Assembly (NCBI GenBank): GCA_028583605.1
Contig: CM053333.1
Span: forward strand, 10,386,638-10,450,637
Length of the DNA: 64,000 nt
Direction of reading: 5' to 3'
Source of the DNA: Dastarcus helophoroides
Taxonomy: Eukaryota; Arthropoda; Insecta; Coleoptera; Bothrideridae
A program made the translations under genes and the position numbers. Under the pieces are notes generated by a model. It saw nothing but the letters and a program-made list of their open reading frames with translations, searched no databases and had not been told where the DNA came from. This document shows positions 11,742 to 23,929 of this stretch, piece after piece. Each line of letters starts with the position of its first letter. Positions within the stretch are counted from its first letter, which is position 1.

Positions 11742-13012
11742 TTGGGTGTGTGAATATGACTCCACTCTTCGCTAACAGATGTTGTTTTCAATATTATTTG
11801 CGTGTACTAATAAATGGCCATATTTGTATTCGATAGCACTAAATGTCAGCTATCGAACGCATTATGTAATATTTGGTTAAAATGTAAGCAACAATTGTTT
11901 TAACATTTTTGAAAATGTCAGTTTTCGTTCCAAAAAAGTATCACTTGCGGTGTTATTACATTATTTTATTGCAAAGAAACCTGCAGCAGAAACTTATCGT
12001 TTGCTTGTGGAGATTTATGGTGAGGATGCTCCATCTAATACAACTGATGAGGAATAGTTTCGATGATTTCAAAATAACGATTTTAGCATTGATGACAAAG
12101 AACATGGAAAACCACCAAAGAAGAAGATGCCGAATTGGAAGCATTATTGACGGAGGATTCTTGTCAAACTCAATCAGAATTAGCTGCAGCATTAAATATT
12201 GATCCTTCAACTGTTACAAAGCGTTTACAAACAAGGAGTGGTTCAGCTGGTAATTGGGTTCCAAATGAATTGAGAGATTGAAAAAGAGATATCGAACATC
12301 GAATAACCATTTGTAAAATGCTGCTTTAAAGACACCAAAAAAAAAAAAGGATTTTTGCATCGAATAGTTACAGGAGATAAAAAATGGATACATTATAAGA
12401 ATCCTAAACGCAAAAAAAGCTTGGGTGAAGCCAGGTGAACCCGGCCCATCACATCAAAAAAAAATATTTACTGTGCCAAGATTATGTTCTACATTTAGTG
12501 GAATCAGAAGGGTCTTGTATATTCTGAGTTACTGAAATGCTCTGACATTATTAATGGAGAAGTCCATCGGCGTTTGAAGCGAGCCATAGAAGAAAAACAA
12601 CCAGAAGGGGAGAACAGACACAGCAAATTAATTCTTCAACACGAGAATGCTAAATCACATACCGCAGAAATCGTAAAAAAAATTTAGACTAACAGGAGTG
12701 GGAAGTGTCACTCCACCCACCATATTCGCCAGACACAGTTCCTTCGGATTACCACCTATTCCGGACGGTGCAGTCAGATCTTATTGGAGAAGGGTTTACG
12801 TCAGATGAAAGTATCAAAATTTGGCTTAATAATTGGATTAGTTCAAGAGACGAGGACTTCTTCAAACAAGGAATACGTAAATTACCTGAAAGATGGGCGA
12901 AAGGTGTAGCTGCAGATGGAGCATACTTTCAATAAGTTTTTCTTTAATATTCTAAAAAAGTAAATGTGTTTTACGTTAACAAAAAAAGACGAAGTCATAT
13001 TCGCACACCCAA
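11742..13012 (+). mobile_element. Full-length but dead mariner element (1271 bp)
   Basis: The left end reads TTGGGTGTGTGAATATGACT and the reverse complement of the right end reads TTGGGTGTGCGAATATGACT. A TA dinucleotide flanks each side (11740-11741 and 13013-13014), the canonical mariner target. Length and end structure are those of a complete mariner. The transposase inside carries several inactivating changes, described in its own entry. The subfamily was not settled by eye. Confidence 0.85.
11915..12935 (+). pseudogene. Degraded mariner transposase (DD34D type)
   Basis: Family role: a DDE/D transposase that binds the terminal repeats and cuts and pastes the element in the nucleus. Pieces in different frames together give the expected order: an N-terminal helix-turn-helix region (HLR..VLLHYFIAKKPAAETYRLL), the linker motif SELAAALNIDPSTVTKRLQ, the first catalytic Asp in VTGDKKWIHY, a QHENAKSH block, and HPPYSPDTVPSDYHLF followed by a PERW C-terminus. 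Breaks seen: a frameshift near 11950, TAG near 12057, TGA near 12280, further frame changes near 12410 and 12690. The second catalytic Asp (usually HDN) reads Glu here. The last clean frame is 12705-12935. A fossil. Confidence 0.85.
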
Positions 13013-13420
13013 TATTGTATTATAAAACTTATTTTATTTAGGTGTCGGGAAATTTAAACTAATTTTGAAGTATGTCGCTAACAAAAATAGTCATGAATCA
13101 CTGCTTTAAAGAACAAGGAAACTGCAGTTTTCAAGAAGACATGAACCAAATAAACAACAACAATTCAAATAAAAGTTACCCCCTGTTAAGGTAAAATCTT
13201 CAAAGTTCTCATATCTCATGAGGAAGAAAAACGAAGGAAAGTCACTCCTGAAATACGTCCGTGGTGTGGTGAAAAGTTGGAACTGACGAAAATACATGCA
13301 AACAGCAAAAGAGGGACACAAAGAAACAGCAAAGAAAAATAAGATAACCATCGTCGTCGAAATTTCTATGTGGGCAAAACAGGTTGATTCATCAATATGA
13401 GGAAAGGTAACAGATTAGAT

Positions 13421-13728
13421 CAGTGTTTCCAAACCTTTTTTTGGAAGCGACACACTTTTAGTTTTGCTTAAAAAAAGCGATACACTTTTACTTTTGAGTA
13501 AAAAAAAAGCGACACGCATTAATCGTCCAAGAATTTTTTGACGAGCAAAAAAAACATTATTATAATCTGATGAAGGTCCGATAAATTTTTGACAATCAAA
13601 AGAAAAGTCCTTATGACCGCCTACAAATTTTGATGACCAAAAACATTTATCATTTTTCTGATCTCAAGATTTGGCGACACACCCGGGAGCTTCCAACGAC
13701 ACACTAGTATATCGGTTGGGAAACACTG
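13421..13728. mobile_element. 308 bp hAT MITE
   Basis: The left end CAGTGTTTCCAAACC and the reverse complement of the right end CAGTGTTTCCCAACC are near-identical. The flanking 8-mers gattagat and cattagat match at 7 of 8 positions. The interior has repeated GCGACAC(AC)TTTTA segments and matches the MITE at 9422-9624 in several blocks. Non-coding. Confidence 0.8.
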
Positions 13729-15540
13729 CATTAGATAATATAAATTATAAATATATTACTGATACTACAATTCTAATTTATTATCAGAAAATCAGGATTA
13801 TAATATTTAATATTAATACTGTATAAGAAATTTCACATACATGTTTGCAACAAAATTAAATTACTAAATAATTTTGAATAGAAACGAAATATTAAACAAC
13901 CAAAGCTTTAAAATGTAAACCCTTAGCCTCCTAATAAACCATAAAATTTAATTGTAACTCAGTAACATATATTCAATCAAGGAATTTGTGGAAAATCGAT
14001 CTGATTCGTCTGCTATTAAATCTATAAAATGTGGCGTTTTTTAATTATTAGTAAAAATGAAACTGGTTCTGGATACGCCAGACGATAATCAAAATCAGAT
14101 TAATTTTGTTTGTGTGTGATTCCCGTTTGTTCAAAGTCTGTGAGGTTTTTGTGCTAATTTGTTTCCTGACGGTTTACCCACGAAGTGTAATTTCCCTTAA
14201 TTAGAGTTTGCAAATAGCGCCGTTAAATACGTGACAACTTGAAAAGAGGAGTATTTTTAACGAATTAAAAGTGTGGAATTGGTTAAAGAAGTCAGAAGGC
14301 TTTCTACTGAACAGATGGGACGCGGTACTGTTATGTAGAAGAGACCGACTACCATACAGAAAAGGAGTTTTATAAAATTTGATCAGATTTCTCAGCATTA
14401 GAACGCTGAAAGTATTTCGAAACATGAAAAACCCAGAAATAAACCCTTTCTAACTCTAGTACTGCTGTAACTATCCTCTCACTTAAACTATCCTAATTAT
14501 TAAAAATATAAAAAATAAATTAGAAAAAGTGCAAACATAAAAATAATAAAATTGCAACGAAATTCCACAGTTAAAGCGTTAGGAAATAAGTTTACTTACG
14601 TTTCGTGCACTTTCTTCCTCATCATGTTGTCAAGTGGCCCCTTTCAAAATTGATTGAAACTCGAAAGCCTTTCGAATGGGCTTTCTGAGCAACAATCAAA
14701 ATCGAACGAAGCTGCATCCCGGCTCACAGGTTGGTTTTCACAAATTACGTCACAGTTTGACGTGCCAAGTTTTCCAAAAATTTGAAAAAAGAACATGCAA
14801 GCTTACCCCTTCACCGAGCCGACGAGATAAATCGGATGTAGTAGAAGCGGTACTGAGATTACATCCGGCATGTACGGAACTATATATACGGGAGCTACCC
14901 TTGTTGAAGGGTAGAAGTGGTAAAGGGATGTTAACCGATCTGGATCGGTGGTAGTAATGTACCATAGGTATGAGCATTTGTGAAATTTCATTGTAACCCC
15001 GTAGCTTCCTTCCGGGGGTGTAAACATAGGCGTCCCGATATTCGGTCAATGGATGGCTTTCATTCGATGCTCTAGGTTCAAACTCCACCCACAATTTCAG
15101 GAAACTAATGGGATAATGACATCCCTTTAAATATTAATAATCAAATCACACCCATTTCAAAACACTACCCTTTGCAACCTTAATTATTTTTAATATTCAG
15201 GATATTTGACATTTCACTCGGCATGATGGACACGACAGAACAAGACTTTGCTTTTTACATTTGCATTTTTAAAATACCGGTACAAGGGGCGAAATTTCCA
15301 GCTCTCGATGATGACAGAAACACCCTGGTAGAAGTTAATTTAATAGCAATATGCCCGAATATGCTAAAAAGTTCGCAATTAATAGCGATTTTGGAAATTC
15401 ATTTTTGAATCCACCCCGCCAGAGCATGGGTATTTTAAAATGGCATCAGAAGAAAATATTTCTTATAATTATCCTTTATAGGGACGTGAACTCCCAAACT
15501 TGATCATTTTCCCCTCCTGTATGTTGTCATGTTATTAAAC
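13729..15540. other. Intergenic stretch with a GC-richer segment at 14650-15100
   Basis: Mostly AT-rich. The 14650-15100 segment is less AT-rich and opens overlapping frames on both strands (for example 14750-15094 reverse, 114 codons). Neither frame has a motif I recognise, and both probably reflect lower AT content. It could be a fragment of an unrecognised repeat. Confidence 0.3.
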
Positions 15541-15711
15541 TTTGGTGGAACGGACTGGTCCTTGGTTATCTTCAAAAATTGAAATACAAAACTTGTCCCC
15601 TGAAACCAAGAAAGATTAAAAAACACAACAAAGGTTGCTCTAACTCGTTTCGAAACTGTCATCTTCAGAGAGATATTGACTATCTCTCGGGACATGTTTT
15701 GTATTTCAATT
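15541..15711. repeat. Foldback repeat family, copy B
   Basis: Starts tttggtggaacggactggtc and contains the shared blocks ttggttatcttcaaaaattg, cctgaaaccaagaaagatta and gttgctctaactcgtttcga. It ends with gacatgttttgtatttcaat, which pairs with ttgaaatacaaaacttgtc near its start. Non-coding; same family as 7924, 38495, 43881 and 50886. Confidence 0.75.
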
Positions 15712-16221
15712 TATGTGATTAAATATTTAGTTATGTATTATTTTACACATTTAGACATTTTATACATAATTGAAAGTACTTTTTATGAAAAAAGTAGCTT
15801 GTATTGTTTTTCGTAGTTATATTTTTAGCAATGTTCAAAACAAAGATCTATAGATAAAAATTTCGATGCGATAAAGCTATAAACAATTTGAAATTTTAGT
15901 TTGGCAAGATTAAATTTTCGTCTATTTTGTTATCTTTCTAATTTATTAAATAAAATTAATTGACATTCTTGTGTATTCGTAATTGTATTTAATTAATTTG
16001 AAATTAAATCAACAGTATTTTTCAATGATCCAGCTAATTCGTAATTAATGTGTTACCAGAGATTGGGTTTAAACCATCCAAAGTATTCCCTGTTTTGCTT
16101 TCTTATTGTTAGGATATCAAAATTAATAATGTTACGAAAATTCAAAACTAAAAATATCTATGAAAAATTCAACAATTTTTAAATAAAACATAATTAATTA
16201 ATGTAGTACAATTCTACTATA
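15712..16221. other. AT-rich spacer, nothing recognised
   Basis: No frame, repeat or RNA gene could be supported. Confidence 0.5.
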
Positions 16222-16320
16222 CAGTAAACTCCGATTAACGCGGGGATTACGTTCCAACCAAGTAGAGCGTTATACGAAACAGCGTTACACGAGGTCACAT
16301 CTTCTTGTAAACAATGGGGT
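16222..16320 (+). mobile_element. Orphan pogo/Tigger-like terminal repeat
   Basis: CAGTAAACTCCGATTAACGC follows a TA at 16220-16221 and continues into aacagcgttacacgagg. This is the general form of pogo/Tigger-type ends (CAGT...TAACG). I did not find a matching right end before the LINE that begins at 16475, so this is either a truncated element or a solitary end. Confidence 0.4.
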
Positions 16321-16474
16321 TAAGAGAAAACGGGTGTAAAATGTAAGTCACCATTCATGTTTAGTTCATTCATATTCTTTTTCATTTCCAATTTTATGTA
16401 TATATTTTTAACTACTTTCTTCTCTTTTATTGTTCCCTCTTCATTGTTATGCATTGCTGAATGAGAGCGAAACA

Positions 16475-18400
16475 TTTTTTTTTCATGTTTAATCCACTCG
16501 CAAATAATCACCCTATTATGCCTTCAAAGCACCACGAGTAGGATGCAGAAACAAGGATAAATGGCGATGAACCGCCTTCTTAAACAAAGATAGATTTTAA
16601 TTCTTGGGAAAAATCCCGTTCGGTAACGAGTTCCATAGCTTGGAAGTTCTATAGAAAAAAGAGTCTCGTAGACAGAAGTCCCCACCGTGTCAAACTGGAC
16701 CGCACAGAAATTTGCTGTCTCCGACTGTCTTGTATGCCTTAGGAATCTTGCTCTTGGGCGGGTCAATCCTATTAGTTTCTGAGAGCATCTCCCATGAAAG
16801 TACTTGTAGAAAAGAGATAAATCACCAACCATCCGCCTGTCCTCTAGTATTTCGAGAGAATCGGTCAAACTCTCGTCATCAATTAGGCGAATCGCTCTCC
16901 TTTGAATTCAATCCAAAAGAGCTAAAGTGTGCTTTGGGCCTGAACTCCAAACATGAGAACAGTATTTCAATATTGGCCTAACTTGAGCTTTGTATACTGT
17001 GAGCTGCTGATGAGATGTAAAGTACTTTTTAGCTCTAAAATGAAAGCCTAGCTTCTGAGAGGCGGATTTGGCAATGGCGCGCGCACGATCGTCCCAAGAG
17101 AAGTTAGTGCTTGTATTCACTCCTAAGATAGACAGATTAGATCCCATCGGGAGGATTTTACCGTCCATTAGTATGTTTGTTGCATTATCCCTTGATCTTT
17201 TCTTGGAGAAAACTGCGGCCTGAGTTTTGAAGCGTTGAAATCGGCCAGATTTTTCTTACTTCATTCCAGAATGATTTCGGGATCTCGATTAATCTGCTGT
17301 TCCCTTAGTCAATCTGAAACAGCGACGGATAATGCTTTGTCGCAGAAAAAAAAAGACATCATCATTGGCTTAGCTGTAATCGGATTGGAAGTTAAATCTA
17401 AGAGATCGTTTATGTGTACCAGAAGCAGAGTAGAAGACAGGACAGACCCCTGAGGCACCCCTGCATTAATCGCAAATGTTGATGAGATGCCATCGACGAC
17501 GACCTGAAGAGATCTGCCAGCGAGAAAATTGAATATCAAATGATAGAGTCTAGGAGGAAGACCGTAGGGTGTTAATTTGGCAAGAAGAGATCGGTGCCAG
17601 ACTCTGTCGAAGGCCTTTGAGATATCAAATGCCACAATCCTAGCATCACCATATTTTTCCATAGCTGAGTTACAGATATGAGTAACATATGCCAGTAGAT
17701 CGCCAGTCGAGCGTTGTTGTTTAAAACCGTATTGTCTGTCCGAGATGATTCTATTCTCCTTCAGATATTTGAGAACCTCGATGTTGGTAACCTTTTCCAT
17801 CACTTTAGATATAACGGGTAACAAAGATATAAGGCGATAGTTGTTAGCTAGATTTCTTTTTCCCTTTTTAGGGACACACCCTAGCAGATTTCCAGATGTT
17901 AGGGAATACACCTTTGTTGTAAGAGAGTGTGAACAATTTGCTTAGGACAGGAGTCAACTCTGGGGCGCACTTCTTAAAAACAAGACCAGAAGCTTTCGAG
18001 GTGTCAAGCTGATTGTGCGTTGTCTGAAAATAACTTCAAGCATCGAAGTACCAACCTTAATAAGAATAGGAGGTTTTGCATTTCAAGAATAAAGATTGGA
18101 ACTTTCAGCAAACATTAAGGCTAGCATATCAGCCATTTTCTTGGAAGTAGTCGCAATATTGTTATTGTCATCGAGTAAAGGTGGAAAATTTGAAGATGTA
18201 AAATTCTGTCCAATCTACTCTGCAAATCCCCAAAAAGGACCTGGAACCGTTCGGACAGTCTGGAGCATTTTACGATCGAAGTCACTTTTTGCCTCGTCAA
18301 TGACCTGTTTACAAGAATTTCCTGCATCTACAAATTTGGCCCGAGTCTCGATTGAGGGATTATTTTGCCAACGACGATATGTTTAAAAAAATAACAGAGA
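16475..18400 (-). mobile_element. CR1/Jockey-like LINE copy 1, 5'-truncated
   Basis: Reverse-strand non-LTR retrotransposon. Its 3' end, read on the reverse strand, is gagtggattaaacatg followed by a run of A (T-run at 16475-16483). The same 3' end (gagtggattaaaat plus A-run) ends the copy at 29743. Internal protein fragments cover the reverse transcriptase and C-terminal region. The 5' limit near 18400 is approximate; the endonuclease domain is not seen, so it is 5'-truncated. Confidence 0.75.
16524..18390 (-). pseudogene. Reverse transcriptase ORF2 remnant (CR1/Jockey-like)
   Basis: Family role: the polyprotein that primes reverse transcription of its RNA at a nicked chromosomal target. Frames at 17309-17911 (200 codons) carry the RT blocks NNYRLISLLPVISKVMEKV, RQYGFKQQRSTGDLL, VAFDISKAFDRVWH and NAGVPQGSVLS. 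The expected YADD catalytic motif downstream is scrambled by a small indel near 17370. The frame at 16908-17168 carries the conserved post-RT stretch SASQKLGF.FRAKKYFT and LTVYKAQVRPILKYCSHVW. The C-terminal part (16524-16868) has RRMVGDLSLFYKYFHGRCS. Several frame changes and stops separate these pieces, so it is inactive. Confidence 0.8.
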
Positions 18401-19518
18401 ACGGACTTCTTCTATTCCTGATAGTCCTGCAGAATTTCTACGTTAGGGTTAAATGTCAGTTTGGCGAATAAAGATCAAGTAAAGAACATAAGCCAGAAGA
18501 TGACATCAACACACTAGATGGGAAAACTATTTGTACACTTAATATAAGCTCTAATGATTCAATTAGGAGTTACAAATTATTTATTGGTTGTTTTTCTTCT
18601 TGACCAATTTTTTCTAACTTACCCTTTTGGTTTCTTCATTGAACATTAGTTACATTGGAAAAATACAAATCGTTAAACAGCCTCTGTTTATTACGACCAT
18701 TTTTCGATTATAAATGAATTTACTGAACCACGTTCTGGTATAACATGAACCCATTTGTAATATCTTACTGACTGCAATATAAATCTAATCTTGTGCAAAC
18801 GAATGACATTTAGAAAAATCGATTAAGTAAAGGTAACTGACACTTTGACATATCCATTATCATTACTAAAAATTAGAGTGGCGAAGTGTAATTACAGATT
18901 TCGTAGAAGATATAAAAATTTGTTAAGATATTTGTCACAAATAGGTCATTTAAAAAAAAATAATTAAGAGAGAAGTAAATAATTTTGGCACAAACATTAA
19001 CCTCTCAATCATTTCTCAATACTCTATGAAAAAGATGAATCAAATTTTGACATAATACGATCCCAAAATCCCTACTTATCTTTGTAACTAATTAAAACTG
19101 CCCGTAAAAAGTCTGCTAAGCAATATTTTATTTATCATTTCTTTACGACATGTAAATTTTGGTAACAGTGTCGCATCTAGGCTTGTATGAAGTCAGAGTT
19201 TTATTCTTCAATGTAAAATAAAATTAATAAACGTCAGAGTTTTAGCTACCATTTTAACTAGAGTACCGCTATAATTTAAACGTTCCAATTAGGCAACGTC
19301 CGGCGCATCCGCCAAATTTCTATCAGGATAATGAATTGAATAAAGTTTGAAAATGGGATTCTAAAATGCCATAGCGGTCACTCCAAGCGGCAAGGTATTT
19401 TTGGGCGATTTCTTGATCACAATAGTGATAATATTATCATTATTTTGAAAGATAATTTGTATATTTGGTGTTATAAGAAATTTTCGGAAGGTGTAATTCT
19501 AGTTGAATCCTGCGTATA
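18401..19518. other. AT-rich spacer, nothing recognised
   Basis: No supported gene, RNA or repeat. The frame at 19445-19687 runs into the terminal repeat of the next element and is not considered real. Confidence 0.5.
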
Positions 19519-19536
19519 CAGTGCTAGTCGCGTATA

Positions 19537-21427
19537 CAGTGCTAGTCTGTACCTTGGAATAAATTCCGTAAATCAAAGACAGTTTTTTTTTCGGAGATAT
19601 GTTCGGTCACGCCCGATTAATATTTTACTCTGGACTCTTTTTGATGTAAGAAAATTTTATACAGAATTTCCCAAATTTAAGATATAACGTCATCGACAAT
19701 TTTATATAATAACCCTATTTTTTTCTTGACAATTCTCAAAGGATATATCAAGTTACACATGCGTACCAAATTTTAATTTTTTATTTCTTGTCATTTAAAA
19801 AATATTTAACAAATATTAATTAATTTGAAAATTCAAGGAATCTGATTCAACTCAATAATCTTTCTTCATTAAATGTTCAAAATGTTGTCAATTTACTAAC
19901 TGACAATATCCTAAACGGAACTGAAACTCGTTTTGAACATTTCTAATTGCTTCGGAGGAAATTAGTCCACACTCCTGTCTTATTCGTCCTTTCAACTCCT
20001 CAATATTTACAGGTTTGCTCTTAAAAACATTGCTCTTCAAATACCCTTATAAGAAATAGTCCACAGGTGTTAATTCCGGAGACCTGGATGGCCATTCAAA
20101 AGGTCCTCTTCTACCAATTCATCTGCCTGGAAATACATCATCCAAATCCTCACGGAGAGGTCTTGCAAAATGAGGAGGGACACCGTCTTGTTGAAACCAG
20201 ATGTTTCCACTCGAGATATCAGCTTCGACCTGATCAGGAAACAAAATAGGTAAATCAGGAATTAGCTCTTCCTGCAAGAATTCTAAATATCCTGCTCAAT
20301 TGAGATTTCCTTGGAAGAAAATTGGTCCTATTACTCGATCACCAACAGTCCCTGCCCAAACATTGACTTTCTCTGGATGTTGAGTGTGGCCTTCCCTCAT
20401 CCAGTATGGGTTGTTGTTTGCCCAGTAACGACAATTTTGACGATTTAGCTCTTCATTTAACATAAACGTTGATTCATCTGAAAACAGGATATTTTCTATG
20501 CTTAGAACATTTCTGTCCAGCAGATCCATCATTTCTTCGTAAAACTAGAATCTTCTATCCGGATCATCTTCTAAGAGTTTATGGAAGATTGCCGTTTTAT
20601 AAGGATTAAATTTTTGCATTTTCATAATTCTTGCAACTAAAGTCTGGCTAATTTTGAGTTCCCTACCTATCTGACTATTGGGAACATGAGGATTTTCTTG
20701 GACAGAGAGAAGTACATTAATTTTGACATCTTCATTGAGCGCATTCTGACGGGGATTACTTGTTTATTTTAAATGACTATTTTTCCGAAATTGTTTTTCA
20801 ATCTTGCTTACGGTACTTTGCGATAAGGGTGGTAAATCAGGATACTTCTCTCTGAATAAACTAATAACTTGATTTTGTGTTCTTGTTCAATCTCCGAAGC
20901 CAATCATTATTAAAATTTCAATTTTGTGGGCTTCAGTTATGTACGGCATTTTGGTCGATTTTTTAATAAATGGTGTTTCTCACTAAACGACAAACTAACA
21001 GTCTCTTCGATCCATACGATACTACACTTGTTATTTGTTTTTATTAACCCAGTTTGACAAAAAATGTCAAACGCATACCTTCTGATACGCGATTTTTAAA
21101 CTTTATGAAAATCGTATTGAATTGAATCAGATTTCTTGATTTTTAGAACTAGTTACTACATTTGTAAATATCTTTTAAATGACAGGCGATAAAAATTGAA
21201 ATTTAGTACGCATGTGTAACCGGATATACTCCTTAAGAATAGTCAAGAAAAAAATAGTGTTCCTATTTTTAAAAAAAATTCGATGACGTCATATCTTAAT
21301 TTTGGGACTAATTTTCCTACATCAAAAAAAACGCAAATTAGAATATTAATCGAAGTGTCCGAGCATATTTCTGAAAAAAAAATGTCTTTGATTTACTGAA
21401 TTTATTCCAAGTTGCAGGCTAGCACTG
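19537..21427 (-). mobile_element. Tc/mariner-type element with ~320 bp terminal inverted repeats
   Basis: The left arm (19537 to about 19858) and the right arm (about 21107 to 21427) are inverted copies of each other over roughly 320 bp. Each begins CAGTGCTAG, followed by ...TTGGAATAAATTC.GTAAAT, and each is flanked by TA. Long repeats of this kind occur in Tc3-like and related Tc1/mariner groups. The ends TATACAGTGCTAGTC are duplicated at the left (19517-19531 and 19535-19549), which shifts the apparent start by 18 bp. A transposase remnant on the reverse strand lies between the arms. Confidence 0.85.
19888..20949 (-). pseudogene. Tc1/mariner-superfamily transposase remnant (DDE_3-like)
   Basis: About 354 codons from ATG (20949) to a TGA at 19888. 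The N-terminus is a helix-turn-helix region (ITEAHKIEILIMIGFGD) followed by LSQSTVSKIEKQF. A second HTH-like part reads NPHVPNSQIGRELKISQTLV. The catalytic region has LFSDESTFML (first Asp), NVWAGTVGDRVIGP, WFQQDGVPPHF (second Asp) and WPSRSPELTPVDYFL (candidate third acidic residue). In-frame stops are at the TGA after GFGD, a TAG after DPDRRF, a TGA after QGNLN, and stops near the catalytic C-terminus; the longest clean frame is 20296-20532. Domain order and length fit a complete but dead gene centred between the two arms. Confidence 0.8.
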
Positions 21428-21469
21428 TATATCCTGGCCTTTACAGCCAAGGTCAACATCTGACCTATA

Positions 21470-21735
21470 GTCATACCTTTTCGATCTTGGTCTTTGCTAG
21501 TCAGATCATGTCAGTATCTGGCAAGGTTTGGACAAGCACACGCAATGTGTAAACTTGTTTCCTTTTCAGTCCCACACAGTCGACATCGGTCGTTTCCTGC
21601 TAGGTGGAGTTTAACCAGGTGTTCTTTAAAGTTCTTGTGGCCAGTGAGCAGACCTAGCGCTTTGCTTAGTCTGCTTTTATCCATTGCAATAAGTACTTCA
21701 GCCCTTGATTGCAAGGGTTTATCCATCAGCATTCA
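21470..21735 (-). pseudogene. C-terminal fragment of an I-like LINE (zinc knuckle)
   Basis: Reverse-strand frame 21511-21732 encodes RLSKALGLLTGHKNFKEHL followed by CRLCGTEKETSLHIACAC, a CX2CX8HX4C knuckle. The same spacing and an FTGH...CRMCGGEEETPLHILCEC segment end the I-like LINE at 56499-57310. Such knuckles follow the RNase H domain in several non-LTR clades. Neither RT nor RNase H is present here, so this is a small remnant next to the Tc-like element. Confidence 0.65.
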
Positions 21736-23929
21736 TTGGGTTCACTTTATTAAGTACTTATTATTATAAAGAGGATTAAGTTATCTTAAAAAAATTAAAC
21801 GGGATTATTCCGGAAAAAATTATTGAACTTCGTGGCTCATTAATCATTGCTTGTCTTTAAAAAGACGAGCAAAAATTCGAAAAATATATTACCAATGATT
21901 TTCTTTTAATTACTCAATATCTGCTGATTTTAAAAATGTTAAACTAAAGATCTGGAAGCTAGAAACTTTGATCTTTAATTTGCCTTCTTTATCTTTCTCC
22001 ATAACCATTTTTGTTTGAGTTAGAGCCTTTTGAAAATCATCTTAAACTTTGGGAGTGTTTGTAAATTTATATTCCTTGGTTATAAAGAACTTTTGCGGAT
22101 CTCCTGCATTTATGTTAAATATAACTTATCAGAATGAAAAATAAATTGAAATTATAAGAGCCAGGTAAATTTTGCATAATACTGTATGAAATCGACGAAG
22201 GCTAACATAATTTGCAAATGTGCATATCATACAATTTAAATTTCAAATTTCAGCGTGCCATAATAAGTTTATAAAGATATTCATAGAAAATTTGCAAATT
22301 TAATCTTAGGAATGTGCTTTATTGTGAGCAATATAATCTTTAACTCTATAACAATCGAAAGGTTCATGAATGAATGCATGAATGAGACGTGCTATTCTAG
22401 TAGGATAACTAACAGATCTTTTAAATTGAGTGGTAAAACCTGATCGGTTAATATGTCGCCTGTGTTTAATAGAGAAAGTGCTGGAAGCTCCTCTGCAAGG
22501 TAATTCACCTAATAAATTTTTTCTCCGCCAGACTGCTAAAAACGGCTTCATTGCAGTTAACCGAAATCATGAACTGAACCAGTGACTGCACTTCCAAGTC
22601 CGAAAAGGTTAAAAAAGTGAACCTTATCACATGCTTATGATAATCGCACCATCATTTATTGTTGTAATTATTTTCAGATTTCAACAAATTCGAAAAGGTA
22701 AATTTCCTTGACATTATTCAATTGAACATAATGATTTTTTTAGTGTCTTCCTCGCGTGTTCAACAAACAAAGAACCAAACTGGTGCCAATGATGAGATTA
22801 ATTTTCGTTACAAGTCTTCGCCCCCATCAATGAAAAAAGAGTTCTCGTGCTCTTGAATTGACGTGTAAACGTCAGTTCAATTTTTGGTGACACTATAGCA
22901 ATAAACAGTGTGGGTTGTTGTTACAACATACGGACACAGATGCAAAAATAGTTCAATTGGCAACTTAAGTGGTTTAATAATAGATGGACAAAACAATGAA
23001 TACTTTCATCGCAACAGGCCGTCCGCCCAATAAGAAAACAAATTAGAAATGCATCTATCCGTTTAATTTAATATAGTTGCGTAATTTAATTAACTTTGAA
23101 AGATTACGAATTACGTGGCGGCTCATAAGAGAATTTTCACTGTCGATAAATTCGAACAAATGATTATTAAAGCAAAAAAGGTGAGAAAAGAAGGATGAAA
23201 AAAAGCGGTAGTGCAATCAGAAGGAAGAGAAAACAGAATTCTTATCAGACGTCAACATCTAATTTGCACTTGCTCCAGGGTACTTACAAAAACTCAGTCT
23301 TTAAAAATAAACTGATCTTTTTTCGTCCAAAACAGAAATACTGCTATTTCGGTAAAAAACGTTATTGCAATCTCTTCTACTTTTCCAATAAATATAATTG
23401 AAACTGTGAAATATGCTAAGTTATTTAGTCAAAACAGAGATTAAGGATCTGCACTTTAGGAAGAAGACACAACCAACGGTAGAGTTCTTTTGCCTACATA
23501 CTAATTATTACGAGTTGGATTTTATCAATGATAACGTGAAGGTTTCAGCTGTGCATGTCAGTGCTGATATTTTTAGAACTAACGCTTGTAATATTGTAAA
23601 AGAAAAATGTATCTTGTATTTATAGCAAAGTACTTAGATGTAACTAGTCGATTATTGTCTGGCCACCCACTCAGACGAATCTTCCATTCATTTCAGCTTT
23701 TATTTCCTCACGTGTAGACGCTTGTCTACGTCCTGATTTTCCTTAAAATATTTTCGATGTATTAGCGAGAGAACGTTAAGCTTTCACTTGGGTTGATCTA
23801 TTCAAATGTTCGAGTGTGTTCCTAAACTAGTTTCGTAATAAGTTCTTCATTCAAACTTATGGAATTTTAGACATATTAAGAGAATCGCCTTCTTTCTTCT
23901 TAAATTAGTTTGTTTATGTGTTGTTACTA
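21736..23929. other. AT-rich stretch with three unassigned short frames
   Basis: Frames at 22306-22551 (reverse, 81 codons, Arg/His-rich), 23195-23401 (forward, 68 codons, Lys/Tyr-rich) and 23413-23625 (forward, 70 codons) are the only openings of note. I recognise no domain in any of them. The first (PTRIARLIHAFIHEPFDCYR) has a protein-like look and may be a transposon fragment. No promoter or splice structure is apparent. Confidence 0.2.

Larger units (their letters stand above)
11252..13103. mobile_element. Tentative hAT MITE split by a mariner
   Basis: The left end (about 11252) reads gagtatttcccaaccactg, and a hAT-style right end, gtcatgaatcactg, lies at 13090-13103. The mariner 11742-13012 lies between them, so the pair would be a ~580 bp MITE interrupted by it. 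The flanking 8-mers (ttaatgag and ctttaaag) do not match, so the pairing is weak. Confidence 0.3.

Noticed and set aside
15060..15090. tRNA-derived SINE B-box (aggttcaaactccaccc)
   Set aside because: No A-box at the right distance, no tRNA fold, no A-tail or target duplication.
14750..15094. 114-codon reverse frame as a host gene
   Set aside because: Overlaps a 92-codon forward frame in the same GC-richer patch; no motif, splice site or start context supports either.
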